NCBI GenBank assembly: GCA_949299135.1
Contig: CASFZG010000005.1
Location: 1 to 64,000, forward strand
Length of the DNA stretch: 64,000 nucleotides
Direction of reading: 5' to 3'
Source of the DNA: an uncultured Phascolarctobacterium sp.
GTDB lineage: Bacteria; Bacillota; Negativicutes; Acidaminococcales; Acidaminococcaceae
Positions 8,117 to 18,878 of the stretch are shown here, piece after piece; the first letter of the stretch is position 1, and each line of letters begins with the position of its first letter. The notes under the pieces were generated by a model. That model had not been told where the DNA came from, made no database searches, and worked only from the letters and a program-made list of their open reading frames with translations. Made by a program: the position numbers and the translations under genes.

Positions 8117-9028
8117 ATGAAGCACAAAATTTACCGTTATACAATGGTGGTTATCGGCTGTTTGATTACGGCCAGCGCCATCAACCTGTTTTATATCCCC
8201 AACATGCTGCTCAGCGGCGGCGTTACTGGCCTTGGCTTTATCATTTACTACCTCAGCGGCCTGCCCATCGGCGTTATGAACCTCGTCCTCAACATCCCGC
8301 TGTTCTATCTGGCGTGGAAGTACATGGACAAGGAATATTTCTTCGGCTCGCTGGCGACGATGACGTTCCTTTCCTTCGCCATTGACGGCCTGCACTTTTT
8401 AACGGCTTACACGCCGGATGTGCCGGAAAAAATGTTAAGCTGCATCACCGGCGGCGTTATGTACGGCCTTGGCATGGGGCTTGTTTACCGCGTAGGCGGC
8501 GGCACGGGCGGCATGGATATTATCGGCGGCATCATCAACAAATATTACAGCATCAGCCAGGCGACCACCAATTTTATTTTTAACATCTTCCTGATGATTT
8601 GCGGCACCTTCTTCTTCGGTATCGAATCCGTGCTGTACACGATGCTGACCTTCTTCATCGTGTTTAAAGTTACCAACTCCATCACCGTCGGCTTCGATTA
8701 TAAAAAGAACATTATCATCATCAGCGAACATTACGAAGAAATTGCCGAAGGCATTATTAAAATCGTCGGGCGCGGCGTTACTTACCTGTACGGCGAAGGC
8801 GCTTACACCCACCAGCAGCGCAAGGTGCTGTTTGTCGTTGCCAAGCTGACGCAGGTGGCGCGCATCCGCCAGATTGTACGCAAAAAAGACCCCGGCGCAT
8901 TTATGATTATTACCGAAGCGAGCGACGTTTTCGGGCGCGGCTTTACCTCCGCCCCCAGCGGCAAGCATAAGCAGAAAAAGATTTTTGCCCTGATTAACCA
9001 GTACACAAGCGAGGACGGCGGAAAATGA
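8117..9028 (+). CDS. YitT family membrane protein (DUF161/DUF2179)
   Basis: A 303-residue integral membrane protein with about five to six helices in the first 200 residues, including the glycine-rich GGGTGGMDIIGGIINKYYS, followed by a soluble C-terminal DUF2179 domain (about 210-290). Family members are widespread in Firmicutes and their function is not established; transport has been suggested. Ribosome binding site AAGGAG precedes the ATG. It starts the plus-strand pair with the next gene, overlapping it by four bases (ATGA). Confidence 0.85.
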   Translation: MKHKIYRYTMVVIGCLITASAINLFYIPNMLLSGGVTGLGFIIYYLSGLPIGVMNLVLNIPLFYLAWKYMDKEYFFGSLATMTFLSFAIDGLHFLTAYTPDVPEKMLSCITGGVMYGLGMGLVYRVGGGTGGMDIIGGIINKYYSISQATTNFIFNIFLMICGTFFFGIESVLYTMLTFFIVFKVTNSITVGFDYKKNIIIISEHYEEIAEGIIKIVGRGVTYLYGEGAYTHQQRKVLFVVAKLTQVARIRQIVRKKDPGAFMIITEASDVFGRGFTSAPSGKHKQKKIFALINQYTSEDGGK

Positions 9029-9504
9029 TTTTAATAAGCGCGTGCCTGTTGGGGCGCAACGTAAAATACAGCGGCGGCAACAATTTGTGCCCGTGGCTGG
9101 CAAAATATTACAACACCGATGATTTTATCGCCATCTGCCCGGAATGCTTCGGCGTTTTGCCGATACCCCGCCCGCCTGCGGAAATACAGGGCGGCAGCGG
9201 CGAGGACGTTTTAAACGGCAGCGCCAAAGTTACAGATAAGGACGGCAAGGACGTAACGCAAAACTTTATCAACGGTGCGCAAAAAGCACTGGCCTATGCC
9301 AAAAAGCACAACGCCAATTGCGCCATACTAAAAGCGCGCAGCCCGTCCTGCGGCTGCGGCATGATTTACGACGGTACTTTCAGCGGCGGCAAAAAAACAG
9401 GCAACGGCGTAACGGCGGCGCTGTTTTTGCAGCACGGCATTAAAGTTTATACCGAAGAAACCATCACAGAAGAAGAATTGATTAAAATTTTAAAAGAAAA
9501 ATAA
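9025..9504 (+). CDS. DUF523 domain-containing protein
   Basis: A 159-residue cysteine-rich protein of the DUF523 family. Motifs visible are SACLLGRNVKYSGG at the start, CPECFGVLPIPRPP, and KARSPSCGCGMIYDG, together giving a set of conserved cysteines that might hold a metal or Fe-S cluster. The family function is unknown to me. It overlaps the YitT gene by four bases, which implies translational coupling. Confidence 0.85.
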   Translation: MILISACLLGRNVKYSGGNNLCPWLAKYYNTDDFIAICPECFGVLPIPRPPAEIQGGSGEDVLNGSAKVTDKDGKDVTQNFINGAQKALAYAKKHNANCAILKARSPSCGCGMIYDGTFSGGKKTGNGVTAALFLQHGIKVYTEETITEEELIKILKEK

Positions 9505-9508
9505 AATG

Positions 9509-9548
9509 AACCACGTTAAGCGTAAATGTTTAACGTGGTTTTTATTTT
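9509..9548 (+). terminator. Terminator after the DUF523 gene
   Basis: AACCACGTTAA...TTAACGTGGTT followed by a T-rich run. Confidence 0.8.
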
Positions 9549-9590
9549 GCCGATTTCCCGGGAAATAGTTAAACAGCATTAAGCCAATAT

Positions 9591-9621
9591 AAAAACAGGA
9601 CGGATTTTACTCCGCCCTGCA
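9591..9621 (-). terminator. Terminator of autotransporter 1
   Basis: Minus strand CAGGGCGGA...TCCGTCCTG followed by TTTTTAT, just past the autotransporter stop codon. Confidence 0.75.
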
Positions 9622-9632
9622 AAACATTTTAT

Positions 9633-11741
9633 TTAAAAATGATACGTTGCTAAAATACTACCGCTGTAACCGTCACGCTGGCCGCCATAGCCTTTTACTT
9701 TGGCGTCAATGCTCCACGGCGAATTTACCGGCTGGTAGATTACACCAAGCTCGCCTATTACCGTACTGCCTTTCAGCGAGGTTTCTTCCAGCTTATGACC
9801 TTCTGCGTAACCGTTGCTGTCGCCGTTAAATTCATATTCCCATGCCGCGCCGTAGTATACGTTAAAGGTTCTATCCATTCCCTGATTGTAACGGATGCCT
9901 ACACGCAGGCGGTCGCTGTCGATATCGCCCAGCTCAAATTCGTCGCCGTCAATCGTAAAGCTGTCGTCCTTAACGGTGCTGTGGTAATATTTGGCGTAAG
10001 TATCTACACTGGCGCCGTCTTCAAGCTTAAATATCTTGCCCACGCCAAGGTGGAAGCCATAGTAATTACTTTCGCTTTCATAACCAAAGGCTTCTCCTGC
10101 CTGATTTTGCAGGCCGTGGTCAAGGTCATTTTTTAATAAGCCTGCGCGCAGGGATGCTTCACCATATACACCGTTGTCGCCGGTTAAGCGTGCCGCAATG
10201 CCGCCGCCGTTGTAAACTGCGCTGCCGTCGCCGTCAAGGCTGATGCCGTTCATAGAGGTGGTTACATCATAATTGCCGTAGCCGTTTTCAAAGTAAACTG
10301 CCCACGCAAGGTCGCCCGCTTGGGTTTTGTTGTTGCTGCCAACGCCTACCAAACCGCTCCAGCCGTTAATGCTTAAGTCGTGGGCAGTACCGCCGTAGCG
10401 GCTGTCGTTGCCGTAAACCATGGCAAAGGTTTCAAAGCCGTATTTATCTTCAACATTAAGCTGTCCCAACGCTTCGCTGATAAGTTCATCACCCTGCCAC
10501 AAAAATGCTGCCGCTGCTGCGCGCCCTTCGTTAACGACGTTAGCTTGTTCGTTAAGGTCAACTGATTTAACGGTGTAATCAATGTATTTATTGTTTGTAT
10601 CATCATTAGATTCATCAAAAGATAACTCGCCAACAACTTTCTGTGCCACACCTGCGTAAGATACGCCACCGTTGGAAAGCTTGATTTTCTTGCCTTTATT
10701 TTCATCAACAGTAGCATCACCAGCGCCAATCTGCACAAGGCGAATCGTCTCACCGGCTTTAATATCCTGCCCGCCTTCAAAGCTTAAACCTATGTTTATG
10801 TCTTTGCTTCCAATGTATGCGGTTGCATCAGTGCCAATAATATTGGTAAAAGAGTCGTTAACGTCATCACCTGTAATAGTCAAAATAGGTTTTGCGATAT
10901 TGGGGTCATCACTTACAAAATTAGAAAGGTTTATATCAAAGAAATTAATATTATCGGTGCTTCTTACTGCTTCAACTCTGCCACTCCAGCCTTCCAAAGT
11001 GAGAGTATTATTCTCTTTTCGGAACATGTCATCCGGAACTCCGTTATTCGCTTTTATATATTCTACCATGTCGTCTGTTATTGACACATAACCGGTGTAA
11101 ATTCTGGCATGTTCTAAAGCGTTTTCGCTTGTATTCTTTTTAATAATTATTTCGTTATCATCAGCCCTGCCACTCCAATTTTTACCACTATCCGGCATGC
11201 CCATGCCGGTTTCATTCCCCGGAACCATAGCATAGCCACCATAAATAGTTCCGTTTATATCAGAATTGCCGGCAATAATAATTTTATTGCCAATAGCATC
11301 TTTCAAGTGGCCGTCGCCGCCGTAAACATGGGCGTTTATGGTACTATTATTTATAACTACAATATTGTCATTTGCGTTACCATTATAAGAATAGCCGCCC
11401 TCTATCCAATTAGCGGTAATAGTAGAGTTATCAATAATAAGTGTATTATTCGAAGTGTCACCGTTACCACGCCCACCGGCAACGCCAAATCCTTTGCTAT
11501 CTTTTATATTTTTAAAGATTACAGTATTGTTACTCCGTTTATCTTTTAATTCAACGTGACTGTCACCATTTTCTTTATCACTACTGAAATAATTCCATTC
11601 AGCATTATTCTCTAATGCTTCAAACGCCGTGTCTCCATCAATAACCCATTTATCTGCGTGTGCATCTCGGGGGGGCATTGTCAGCCCGCTAAATACAGCA
11701 AATACGCTTAATGCTATTAGTGCTTTAGTTGTCCTCTTCAT
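9633..11741 (-). CDS. Autotransporter (type V secretion) with beta-barrel domain
   Basis: A 702-residue secreted surface protein. A Sec signal peptide (MKRTTKALIALSVFAVFSGL..., cleavage after AHA) is followed by a passenger of about 390 residues rich in Asn, Ile and Gly with recurring NNSTINAHVYGG / GTIYGG type turns, which suggests a beta-helix. From about residue 430 the alpha-helical linker and autotransporter barrel follow, ending in the outer-membrane signature ...ATYHF with C-terminal Phe. The ATG at 11741 is chosen because GGAGG lies 8 bases before it. Its presence requires an outer membrane and BAM machinery. The passenger has no recognised enzymatic motif; a role in adhesion or aggregation is only a guess. 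Confidence 0.9.
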   Translation of the reverse strand: MKRTTKALIALSVFAVFSGLTMPPRDAHADKWVIDGDTAFEALENNAEWNYFSSDKENGDSHVELKDKRSNNTVIFKNIKDSKGFGVAGGRGNGDTSNNTLIIDNSTITANWIEGGYSYNGNANDNIVVINNSTINAHVYGGDGHLKDAIGNKIIIAGNSDINGTIYGGYAMVPGNETGMGMPDSGKNWSGRADDNEIIIKKNTSENALEHARIYTGYVSITDDMVEYIKANNGVPDDMFRKENNTLTLEGWSGRVEAVRSTDNINFFDINLSNFVSDDPNIAKPILTITGDDVNDSFTNIIGTDATAYIGSKDINIGLSFEGGQDIKAGETIRLVQIGAGDATVDENKGKKIKLSNGGVSYAGVAQKVVGELSFDESNDDTNNKYIDYTVKSVDLNEQANVVNEGRAAAAAFLWQGDELISEALGQLNVEDKYGFETFAMVYGNDSRYGGTAHDLSINGWSGLVGVGSNNKTQAGDLAWAVYFENGYGNYDVTTSMNGISLDGDGSAVYNGGGIAARLTGDNGVYGEASLRAGLLKNDLDHGLQNQAGEAFGYESESNYYGFHLGVGKIFKLEDGASVDTYAKYYHSTVKDDSFTIDGDEFELGDIDSDRLRVGIRYNQGMDRTFNVYYGAAWEYEFNGDSNGYAEGHKLEETSLKGSTVIGELGVIYQPVNSPWSIDAKVKGYGGQRDGYSGSILATYHF

Positions 11742-12028
11742 TTTGCCTTCCTCCATTCCCCTTCATGCATTTATATATTAATCAAAATTATCCTTGATTT
11801 AATAAAATTTTAACATATTTTTTACCAATCTTCAAGAACACATGCTTACAGTGCAATGTATTCTTTTTGTAATATTGTAATATATCCTATAATTCAGAAA
11901 ATTTTAAATTAAGTTTTCGGTTCATCCATTTTTACCAACCCCCACCACAAAGTTTTTATGGCAATCTTTAGCAAAATAGTTTATAATAAAGTTAAAGATA
12001 TTTATCTTGCCGAAGGGGGATTGCTGTT

Positions 12029-12199
12029 ATGGATAATGATTATATTAAACTTGATTATAAACCCAGAAAAAAATCCGCCAAAGAAACTATGACCACTTAT
12101 GATAAAGCCATTAAAATCATGTTTAAGGTTTTAATGTATATGATTTTATACCTTGTTGTTATGGCAGGCGTAAGTTATCTTTTGCAGTTTACCAAATAA
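12029..12199 (+). CDS. Small hypothetical membrane protein (56 aa)
   Basis: ATG-initiated ORF. The first 30 residues are hydrophilic and Lys-rich (DYKPRKKSAKET...), followed by one hydrophobic segment (VLMYMILYLVVMAGVSYLL) and a short tail, i.e. a single-pass membrane protein with a positive N-terminus. AAGGGGG lies upstream and an intrinsic terminator follows directly, so it looks like a complete monocistronic gene. I do not recognise a family. Confidence 0.55.
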   Translation: MDNDYIKLDYKPRKKSAKETMTTYDKAIKIMFKVLMYMILYLVVMAGVSYLLQFTK

Positions 12200-12220
12200 C
12201 CGCATAATTTTATATTTTAA

Positions 12221-12248
12221 GGCGCATCACTTTGGTGCGTCTTTTTTA
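12221..12248 (+). terminator. Terminator after the 56-aa ORF
   Basis: Hairpin GCGCATCA-CTT-TGGTGCGT (one or two wobble pairs) followed by CTTTTTT. Confidence 0.65.
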
Positions 12249-12326
12249 TTTGCCGCTGTGGCGAATATAAAAATAACGCAGATACCTTTTTGTATCTGCG
12301 TTTATGATTACTGCTTAACTTTTAGC

Positions 12327-12602
12327 TTACGCCATGTTGGCGAAGCGTTCCACTGCTTTGGTAAAGTTTTGGATGGTTTTTTCAGCGTCGCCGTGCTCAA
12401 TGCCGTCGCGCACACAGTGCTGGATATGCCCTTCCAGTACAACCTGCCCTACGCGGTGCAGCGCCGATTTAGCGGCGTTAATCTGCATTAAAATGTCCTC
12501 GCACGGCACGTCCTCATCCACCATCCTGTCGATGGCCTGCACCTGCCCGATGATTTTTTTCAAACGGCGGTGCAGATTGTCAGAATCCATACATTGCTTC
12601 AT
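12327..12602 (-). CDS. CsoR/RcnR family metal-sensing transcriptional repressor
   Basis: A 91-residue all-helical DNA-binding protein. Cys34, His59 and Cys63 have exactly the spacing (25 and 4) of the copper(I)-binding Cys-His-Cys triad of CsoR, which favours copper or a related thiol signal over nickel (RcnR) or formaldehyde (FrmR). Proteins of this family release DNA on ligand binding. No copper ATPase or chaperone gene is next to it: the following gene on the same strand belongs to an anion transporter family, so its regulon lies elsewhere or includes that transporter. GGAGG lies 6 bases before the ATG. Confidence 0.85.
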   Translation of the reverse strand: MKQCMDSDNLHRRLKKIIGQVQAIDRMVDEDVPCEDILMQINAAKSALHRVGQVVLEGHIQHCVRDGIEHGDAEKTIQNFTKAVERFANMA

Positions 12603-12639
12603 CTAATTCCTCCCATCCGCCGGCGCGCAAACACCGGCT

Positions 12640-13899
12640 TTAAAAAGGCCAAACCAGCGGTACGATGATGACCGTGGCGGCAAAACACAAAATTATCAGC
12701 GGCAGCCCGGCTTTAATGTAGTCCACAAAGCGGTAATGCCCGGGGGCGACCATTAAAGTGCACGGCGGTGTGCCGATTGGCGTTGCAAACGCGCAGGACG
12801 ACGCCACGGCAATGGACATCAGCACCGGGTACGGCGATACGCCCAGCTTCTGCGATACAACAAGCCCGATAGGCGCAAGCAGCGCCGCCGATGCGGAGTT
12901 GCTCATAAACTGCGTTAACAGCGCCGTTACTATAAAAATTACTGCCGTTACAACCAGCGGGCCGGGTGTGCCGCCCAGCATTTCCAGCATCCAGCGCGCC
13001 AAAAGCTCGGCCGCGCCGGTGTTGTACAGCGCGTGCGATACCGGCATCATGCCCGCAAACAGGAAAATCGTGCTCCACTCAATGGAGTTATACGCCTGTT
13101 TTTCCGTCAGGCAGCCGGTTAAAACGCAAATCAGCGCGCCAACCACAGCCGCCATCTCAATGGTAATTTTTTCCAAATCAAGGCACATTACCACCATGCA
13201 GCCCACTAAAATCAGCCCGGCAATAACCTGCTTGGGCACGTTGTGCTGCATCGGGTCAAGCTCCGCCAAAAACTTTTCTGGCACCTCGCCGCCCTCCGGC
13301 AGCAGCCTGTGCCCCACAAAATACATATAAACAATGGTGACGAGCGTTATAGGCACGCCAATCCACGCAAATTCAAAAAACTCAAACGGCTGGTAGCCAA
13401 AATTGCTCAGCGCACCGCTGATGATAATGTTCGGCGGCGTACCGACAAGGCTTATCATGCCGCCGCTGCAAACCGCGTAAGCCAGCGGTATAAGCTGGCG
13501 CGAAGGCGACATTTTGGCAGCCGCGCAGATGCCCATTACTACCGGCAGCAGGCAGGCCGCCGTGCCGGTGTTGGAAAGGCACGTGCTTAAAACGGCGGCA
13601 ACAACCATAATGCACAGCATTAAATTCTTCTGGCTTTTGCCGGCGCGCTTAACAATAAACACGCCGATGCTGTGCGCCAGCCCCGTGTGGAACATAGCCG
13701 CGCCCACCACAAACATACCGGCAAACAGCGTCACCGTCGGGTGCGAAAGCCCCAAAAACACGCCGTTATCTGGTATATAATTCAAAAATCCGCAGATAAT
13801 CGCGCCGCCCATAGCGGTTACCGCCAGCGGAATCAGTTCCGTAATAAACAGCAGGGCCATTACGCCCAAAAGGATCAGACAGCCAACAGCAGGCTCCAT
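12640..13899 (-). CDS. SLC13/DASS-type (IT superfamily) anion permease
   Basis: A 419-residue protein with about eleven hydrophobic helices and the two helix-hairpin motifs of the ion transporter superfamily: SNTGTAACLLPVVMG in the first half and SNSASAALLAPIGLV in the second, each ending in the TPPN/TPPC-like loops GTPPNIIISG and GTPPCTLM. Such proteins carry dicarboxylates, sulfate or similar anions with sodium. Succinate would suit a Phascolarctobacterium-like lifestyle, but the sequence does not decide the substrate. It starts 18 bases after ftsH and probably shares its transcript. Confidence 0.82.
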   Translation of the reverse strand: MEPAVGCLILLGVMALLFITELIPLAVTAMGGAIICGFLNYIPDNGVFLGLSHPTVTLFAGMFVVGAAMFHTGLAHSIGVFIVKRAGKSQKNLMLCIMVVAAVLSTCLSNTGTAACLLPVVMGICAAAKMSPSRQLIPLAYAVCSGGMISLVGTPPNIIISGALSNFGYQPFEFFEFAWIGVPITLVTIVYMYFVGHRLLPEGGEVPEKFLAELDPMQHNVPKQVIAGLILVGCMVVMCLDLEKITIEMAAVVGALICVLTGCLTEKQAYNSIEWSTIFLFAGMMPVSHALYNTGAAELLARWMLEMLGGTPGPLVVTAVIFIVTALLTQFMSNSASAALLAPIGLVVSQKLGVSPYPVLMSIAVASSCAFATPIGTPPCTLMVAPGHYRFVDYIKAGLPLIILCFAATVIIVPLVWPF

Positions 13900-13917
13900 A
13901 CCTTCACCTCAATCCCA

Positions 13918-15891
13918 TCAATTTCGTTCACTATCTTCATTAAGCAAAGCGTCCGGCGCAGCTTGCACCTGTTCCGCTTCGCCATCACAAACACTGCAGG
14001 CAGGCTTTGTTTCTTCAGCCGCCTGCGCGGATGTTTCAACGGTTTCTGCCTTTGCTTCGTCCTGTCTGCCATGCTCTAAAATCTGCATAAATTCTTCGCC
14101 GGTAATGGTTTCCTTCTCCAAAAGATAAGCCGCCAGTTCATGCAGCTTATCCATATCGGCTTCCAGAATTGTGCGCGCTTTATTGTGCGCTTCTTTAATC
14201 AGCTCCAACACCTTGGCATCAATTTTGCCGCTGGTGGTTTCGCTGCAAGCCAGCGAAGTATCGCCGCCGAGGTAAGCGTTGGTAACGGTTTCCGTCGCCA
14301 TCATGTCAAACTCATCCGTCATGCCGAAGCGTGTAACCATTGCCCGGGCAATACGTGTTGCCTGTTCAATATCGTTGCTGGCGCCGGTGGTAATGCTCTT
14401 GAAGATAACTTCTTCCGCCGCGCGCCCGCCGGTAAGCGTAGCAATTTTATTGAACAGTTCTTCCTTGCTCATCAGCACGTTGTCGTCTTCGCTGACCTGC
14501 ATGGTATAGCCCAAAGCGCCGCTGGTACGCGGCACAATCGTAATTTTATGCACCGGCGCGCTGTTCTTCTGGCGTGCTGCTACAAGCGCGTGCCCAATTT
14601 CGTGGTACGCCACAATGCGTTTCTGCTCCTTGGGTATAACCGCGCCCTTACGCTGATAACCGGCAATAACAACCTCTACCGATTCTTCAAGGTCGCTCTG
14701 AGTTACGCAGTCGCGGTGCATACGCACGGCACGCAATGCCGCTTCGTTGACGATGTTAGCCAGTTCCGCGCCGCTTGCGCCGCTGGTTGCGCGGGCAATG
14801 GCGTTATAGTCAATATCGTCGCAGGTTTTAATGTTCTGCGCATGTACACGCAAAATTGCTTCGCGTCCCTGCAAATCCGGCAGTTCAACCGGTATGCGGC
14901 GGTCAAAACGTCCCGGGCGCAAAAGCGCTTTATCCAGCGATTCCGGCCTGTTGGTTGCAGCTAAGATTACAATGCCCTTGCTGCCGTCAAAGCCGTCCAT
15001 CTCGCTTAAAAGCTGGTTTAAGGTCTGCTCGCGTTCATCGTTGCCGCCAAAACGTCCGCTGTCGCGCTTTTTGCCGATGGCGTCAATCTCGTCGATAAAA
15101 ATAATGCACGGCGCTTTTTCCTGCGCCTGTTTAAACAAATCGCGCACACGGGCAGCGCCCATGCCGACAAACATTTCAATAAATTCGCTGCCGCTGATGC
15201 TGAAAAACGGTACTTTTGCCTCACCGGCAACAGCTTTGGCAAGCAGCGTTTTGCCTGTGCCCGGTGGGCCGACTAAAAGCGCGCCCTTCGGCATATTTGC
15301 GCCGATGGATTTGTATTTGTCCGGGTGGTGCAAAAAGTCCACCAGCTCCATCAGTGCTTCCTTGGCTTCGTCCTGCCCTGCCACATCGGCAAAGGTTTTG
15401 CCTGTTGCGGCTTCCACATAAACCTTGGCGTTGCTCTTGCCAAAATTCAGCGGGCCGCCTCCGCCCATGCGCCCTGCCATAAAGCGCATAAACAGCTGCC
15501 CTAGGGCAAAAAAGATGAATATCGGGATAATCCAGTTATACAAAATGTTTTCCAGCGGCGTGTTTTCTTTAGGTATTACCTGCGAAAACTCAACCTTGCT
15601 TTCCATTAAGCGGTTGACAAGCTGGGGGTCTTCCACCCTGCCGGTAACGTAAATGGATTTATCGTCGCTGTCTTTAGCCAGCACCGCAATTTTGTTGTTG
15701 GTAATTTCCACCTTGGCAACCTTGCCGTCGTCAACCATCTGCAAAAAGCTGCCGTAGGAAATTTCCTGTACCTTCGGGCTGAAGAACATCGGTATAATAA
15801 CCGTGTTCAGCAAAAGCAAAATCGCCAGCGCCAGCATATAATAATAATACATTGATTTTTTTGGTGTTTTATCTTGATTTGTATTATTCAT
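13918..15891 (-). CDS. ftsH: ATP-dependent zinc metalloprotease FtsH
   Basis: Membrane-anchored AAA+ protease that degrades misfolded or surplus membrane proteins. There are two membrane helices (about residues 16-36 and 120-136), Walker A GPPGTGKT (about 208), Walker B IIFIDEIDAIG, the second region of homology ATNRPESLDKALLRPGRFDR, and the zinc site HEIGH. The acidic C-terminal tail contains Cys-rich PACSVCDGE, not usual in the family. The ATG at 15891 follows GAGGG; the frame is open four codons further. 657 residues is normal. Confidence 0.96.
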   Translation of the reverse strand: MNNTNQDKTPKKSMYYYYMLALAILLLLNTVIIPMFFSPKVQEISYGSFLQMVDDGKVAKVEITNNKIAVLAKDSDDKSIYVTGRVEDPQLVNRLMESKVEFSQVIPKENTPLENILYNWIIPIFIFFALGQLFMRFMAGRMGGGGPLNFGKSNAKVYVEAATGKTFADVAGQDEAKEALMELVDFLHHPDKYKSIGANMPKGALLVGPPGTGKTLLAKAVAGEAKVPFFSISGSEFIEMFVGMGAARVRDLFKQAQEKAPCIIFIDEIDAIGKKRDSGRFGGNDEREQTLNQLLSEMDGFDGSKGIVILAATNRPESLDKALLRPGRFDRRIPVELPDLQGREAILRVHAQNIKTCDDIDYNAIARATSGASGAELANIVNEAALRAVRMHRDCVTQSDLEESVEVVIAGYQRKGAVIPKEQKRIVAYHEIGHALVAARQKNSAPVHKITIVPRTSGALGYTMQVSEDDNVLMSKEELFNKIATLTGGRAAEEVIFKSITTGASNDIEQATRIARAMVTRFGMTDEFDMMATETVTNAYLGGDTSLACSETTSGKIDAKVLELIKEAHNKARTILEADMDKLHELAAYLLEKETITGEEFMQILEHGRQDEAKAETVETSAQAAEETKPACSVCDGEAEQVQAAPDALLNEDSERN

Positions 15892-16046
15892 TTTACCCTC
15901 CATGTAAAAATCAGCCTAAAAACCGTAAATATATTTTATCGTATCCGGCGGCATAAAACAAGCAAACATTTTGTGTACGGGCAGAAATTTGCAGCTTTCA
16001 CAAATTTCAATGCAGTGGCGCTAAATCCATTTACGTTAAAACAAAA

Positions 16047-16079
16047 TAAAAACGCACCCCGGTTAAGAGGTGCGTTTTA
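16047..16079 (-). terminator. Terminator of the ATP synthase operon
   Basis: Minus strand AAAACGCACC...GGGTGCGTTTTTA immediately after atpC. Confidence 0.8.
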
Positions 16080-16088
16080 AAATTAAGC

Positions 16089-16517
16089 TTATCTCATTTT
16101 GGCAGCCATGGAAAGTTCCACGGTTCTGATTCTGCCGAGAGCTCTTGCCTTAGCAGCTTCCGCCCTTTTAATGTTGAGGTCAACAGTAAAATTAGCAATG
16201 CGGCTTTCAGCTCTTTCCAAAGCTGCGTGCGCACGTTCAAGGTCGATATCTTCGGCTGCTTCGGCTAAAATACTGAGAATAGTAATTTTATTTTTTACTA
16301 TTTCAGCAAACCCGCCGGATAAATAAATGAAATGTTCTTCATTATTGGAATCCCTGTATTTAAACGGGGCATCTTTAAGCGCTGCAATGGCAGGCATATG
16401 GTTGGCGAAAACGCCAAAACCGCCGTCTAAAGCTTCAAAGCCTGCATATACAACGTCATCTCTTTTAATGAAGTATTTATCAGGGGTTACAATTTCCAAT
16501 TGCATTAAATTAGCCAT
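16089..16517 (-). CDS. atpC: ATP synthase epsilon subunit
   Basis: A 142-residue F1 subunit that binds gamma and can inhibit ATP hydrolysis. The N-terminal ten-strand beta-sandwich is seen in MQLEIVTPDKYFIKRDDVVYAG... and FGVFANHMPAIAAL, followed by the two C-terminal helices (ERAHAALERAESRI..., KARALGRIRTVE). It is the last gene of the operon, four bases downstream of atpD. Confidence 0.96.
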   Translation of the reverse strand: MANLMQLEIVTPDKYFIKRDDVVYAGFEALDGGFGVFANHMPAIAALKDAPFKYRDSNNEEHFIYLSGGFAEIVKNKITILSILAEAAEDIDLERAHAALERAESRIANFTVDLNIKRAEAAKARALGRIRTVELSMAAKMR

Positions 16518-16521
16518 GCAA

Positions 16522-17949
<1,428 letters not shown>

Positions 17950-17971
17950 CTAAATTACTTATAAATTATTC

Positions 17972-18871
17972 TCAGTTCTGTTTTAATGCCTCTGCGCCGC
18001 CGCAGATTTCGGTCAGCTCGCGGGTAATTTGTGCCTGACGGGCTTTGTTGTAGTTAAGCTCAAGGCTCTTAACCAGCTTAGCTGCGTTATCGGTTGCGGA
18101 GCTCATTGCAGTCATACGGGCACCGAGCTCACTGGCTGCGGATTGTACGAGTGCGGCATAAACAACAGTTTCCAGATAACGAGGTGCCAAATCGGCAAGG
18201 ATTTCTTCGGCTTCAGGCATGAACAGATACTGGGTATTTGCTTTAACCTGAGCTTCGCCTGCTTTGGAAGCTTCTTCTTTCGGAGCTTCCAGCGGAAGAA
18301 TAACTTCTGCGGTAGGCATTTGTGCCAAAGCCGATTTAAACAAAGTATATACAATGCGCAGTTCGTCAAACTGCTCATCGGCAAAACGCTGTGCCGCATC
18401 ATATGCAACTTCAACAGCATTATTGTAGGTGGGCTTATCGGAGAAACCATAGTGGGATTTCAGCACGTTAAATCCACGGTGTCTGAAGAAATCTCTTGCG
18501 CGGCGGCCGCAGGTAATAACTACCACTTCGCCGTCAACCTTCATGATTTCACTCATAGCATGTTTTAAAACATTGCTGCCGTAAGCGCCTGCAAGGCCTT
18601 TATCGGAGCACATTACCAGAAAACCAACCTTTTTAACCGGACGTTTCTGGAGCAAAGGATGTTTTCTCGGGTTCAGGCCGGACAAAGTTCCTTTATCGCC
18701 GACGATATTACTTAAAACCTCTTTAATTTTTATAGCATACGGACGGCTGGCGGCAGCTCTTTCCTGCGCTTTGCGCAGACGTGCCGCAGCAACCATTTTC
18801 ATCGCCTTTGTGATTTGACCAATGTTCTTGACACTTTTCATGTGGCGATGAATCTCACGTGCAGTAGCCAT
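17972..18871 (-). CDS. atpG: ATP synthase gamma subunit
   Basis: Central rotor shaft of F1, 299 residues. Conserved N-terminal helix ATAREIHRHMKSVKNIGQIT and C-terminal helix SLELNYNKARQAQITRELTE, which together form the coiled coil, are evident; CSDKGLAGAYGSNV is the conserved middle. It contains an extra-looking insert (EAPKEEASKAGEAQVKANTQ), a flexible segment not seen in the shorter family members. Confidence 0.96.
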   Translation of the reverse strand: MATAREIHRHMKSVKNIGQITKAMKMVAAARLRKAQERAAASRPYAIKIKEVLSNIVGDKGTLSGLNPRKHPLLQKRPVKKVGFLVMCSDKGLAGAYGSNVLKHAMSEIMKVDGEVVVITCGRRARDFFRHRGFNVLKSHYGFSDKPTYNNAVEVAYDAAQRFADEQFDELRIVYTLFKSALAQMPTAEVILPLEAPKEEASKAGEAQVKANTQYLFMPEAEEILADLAPRYLETVVYAALVQSAASELGARMTAMSSATDNAAKLVKSLELNYNKARQAQITRELTEICGGAEALKQN

Positions 18872-18878
18872 CAGTCAA

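Noticed and set aside
12640-13899. Reading the CsoR gene and the permease as a copper export system
   Set aside because: The permease has IT-superfamily anion motifs and no metal-binding residues or ATPase motifs.
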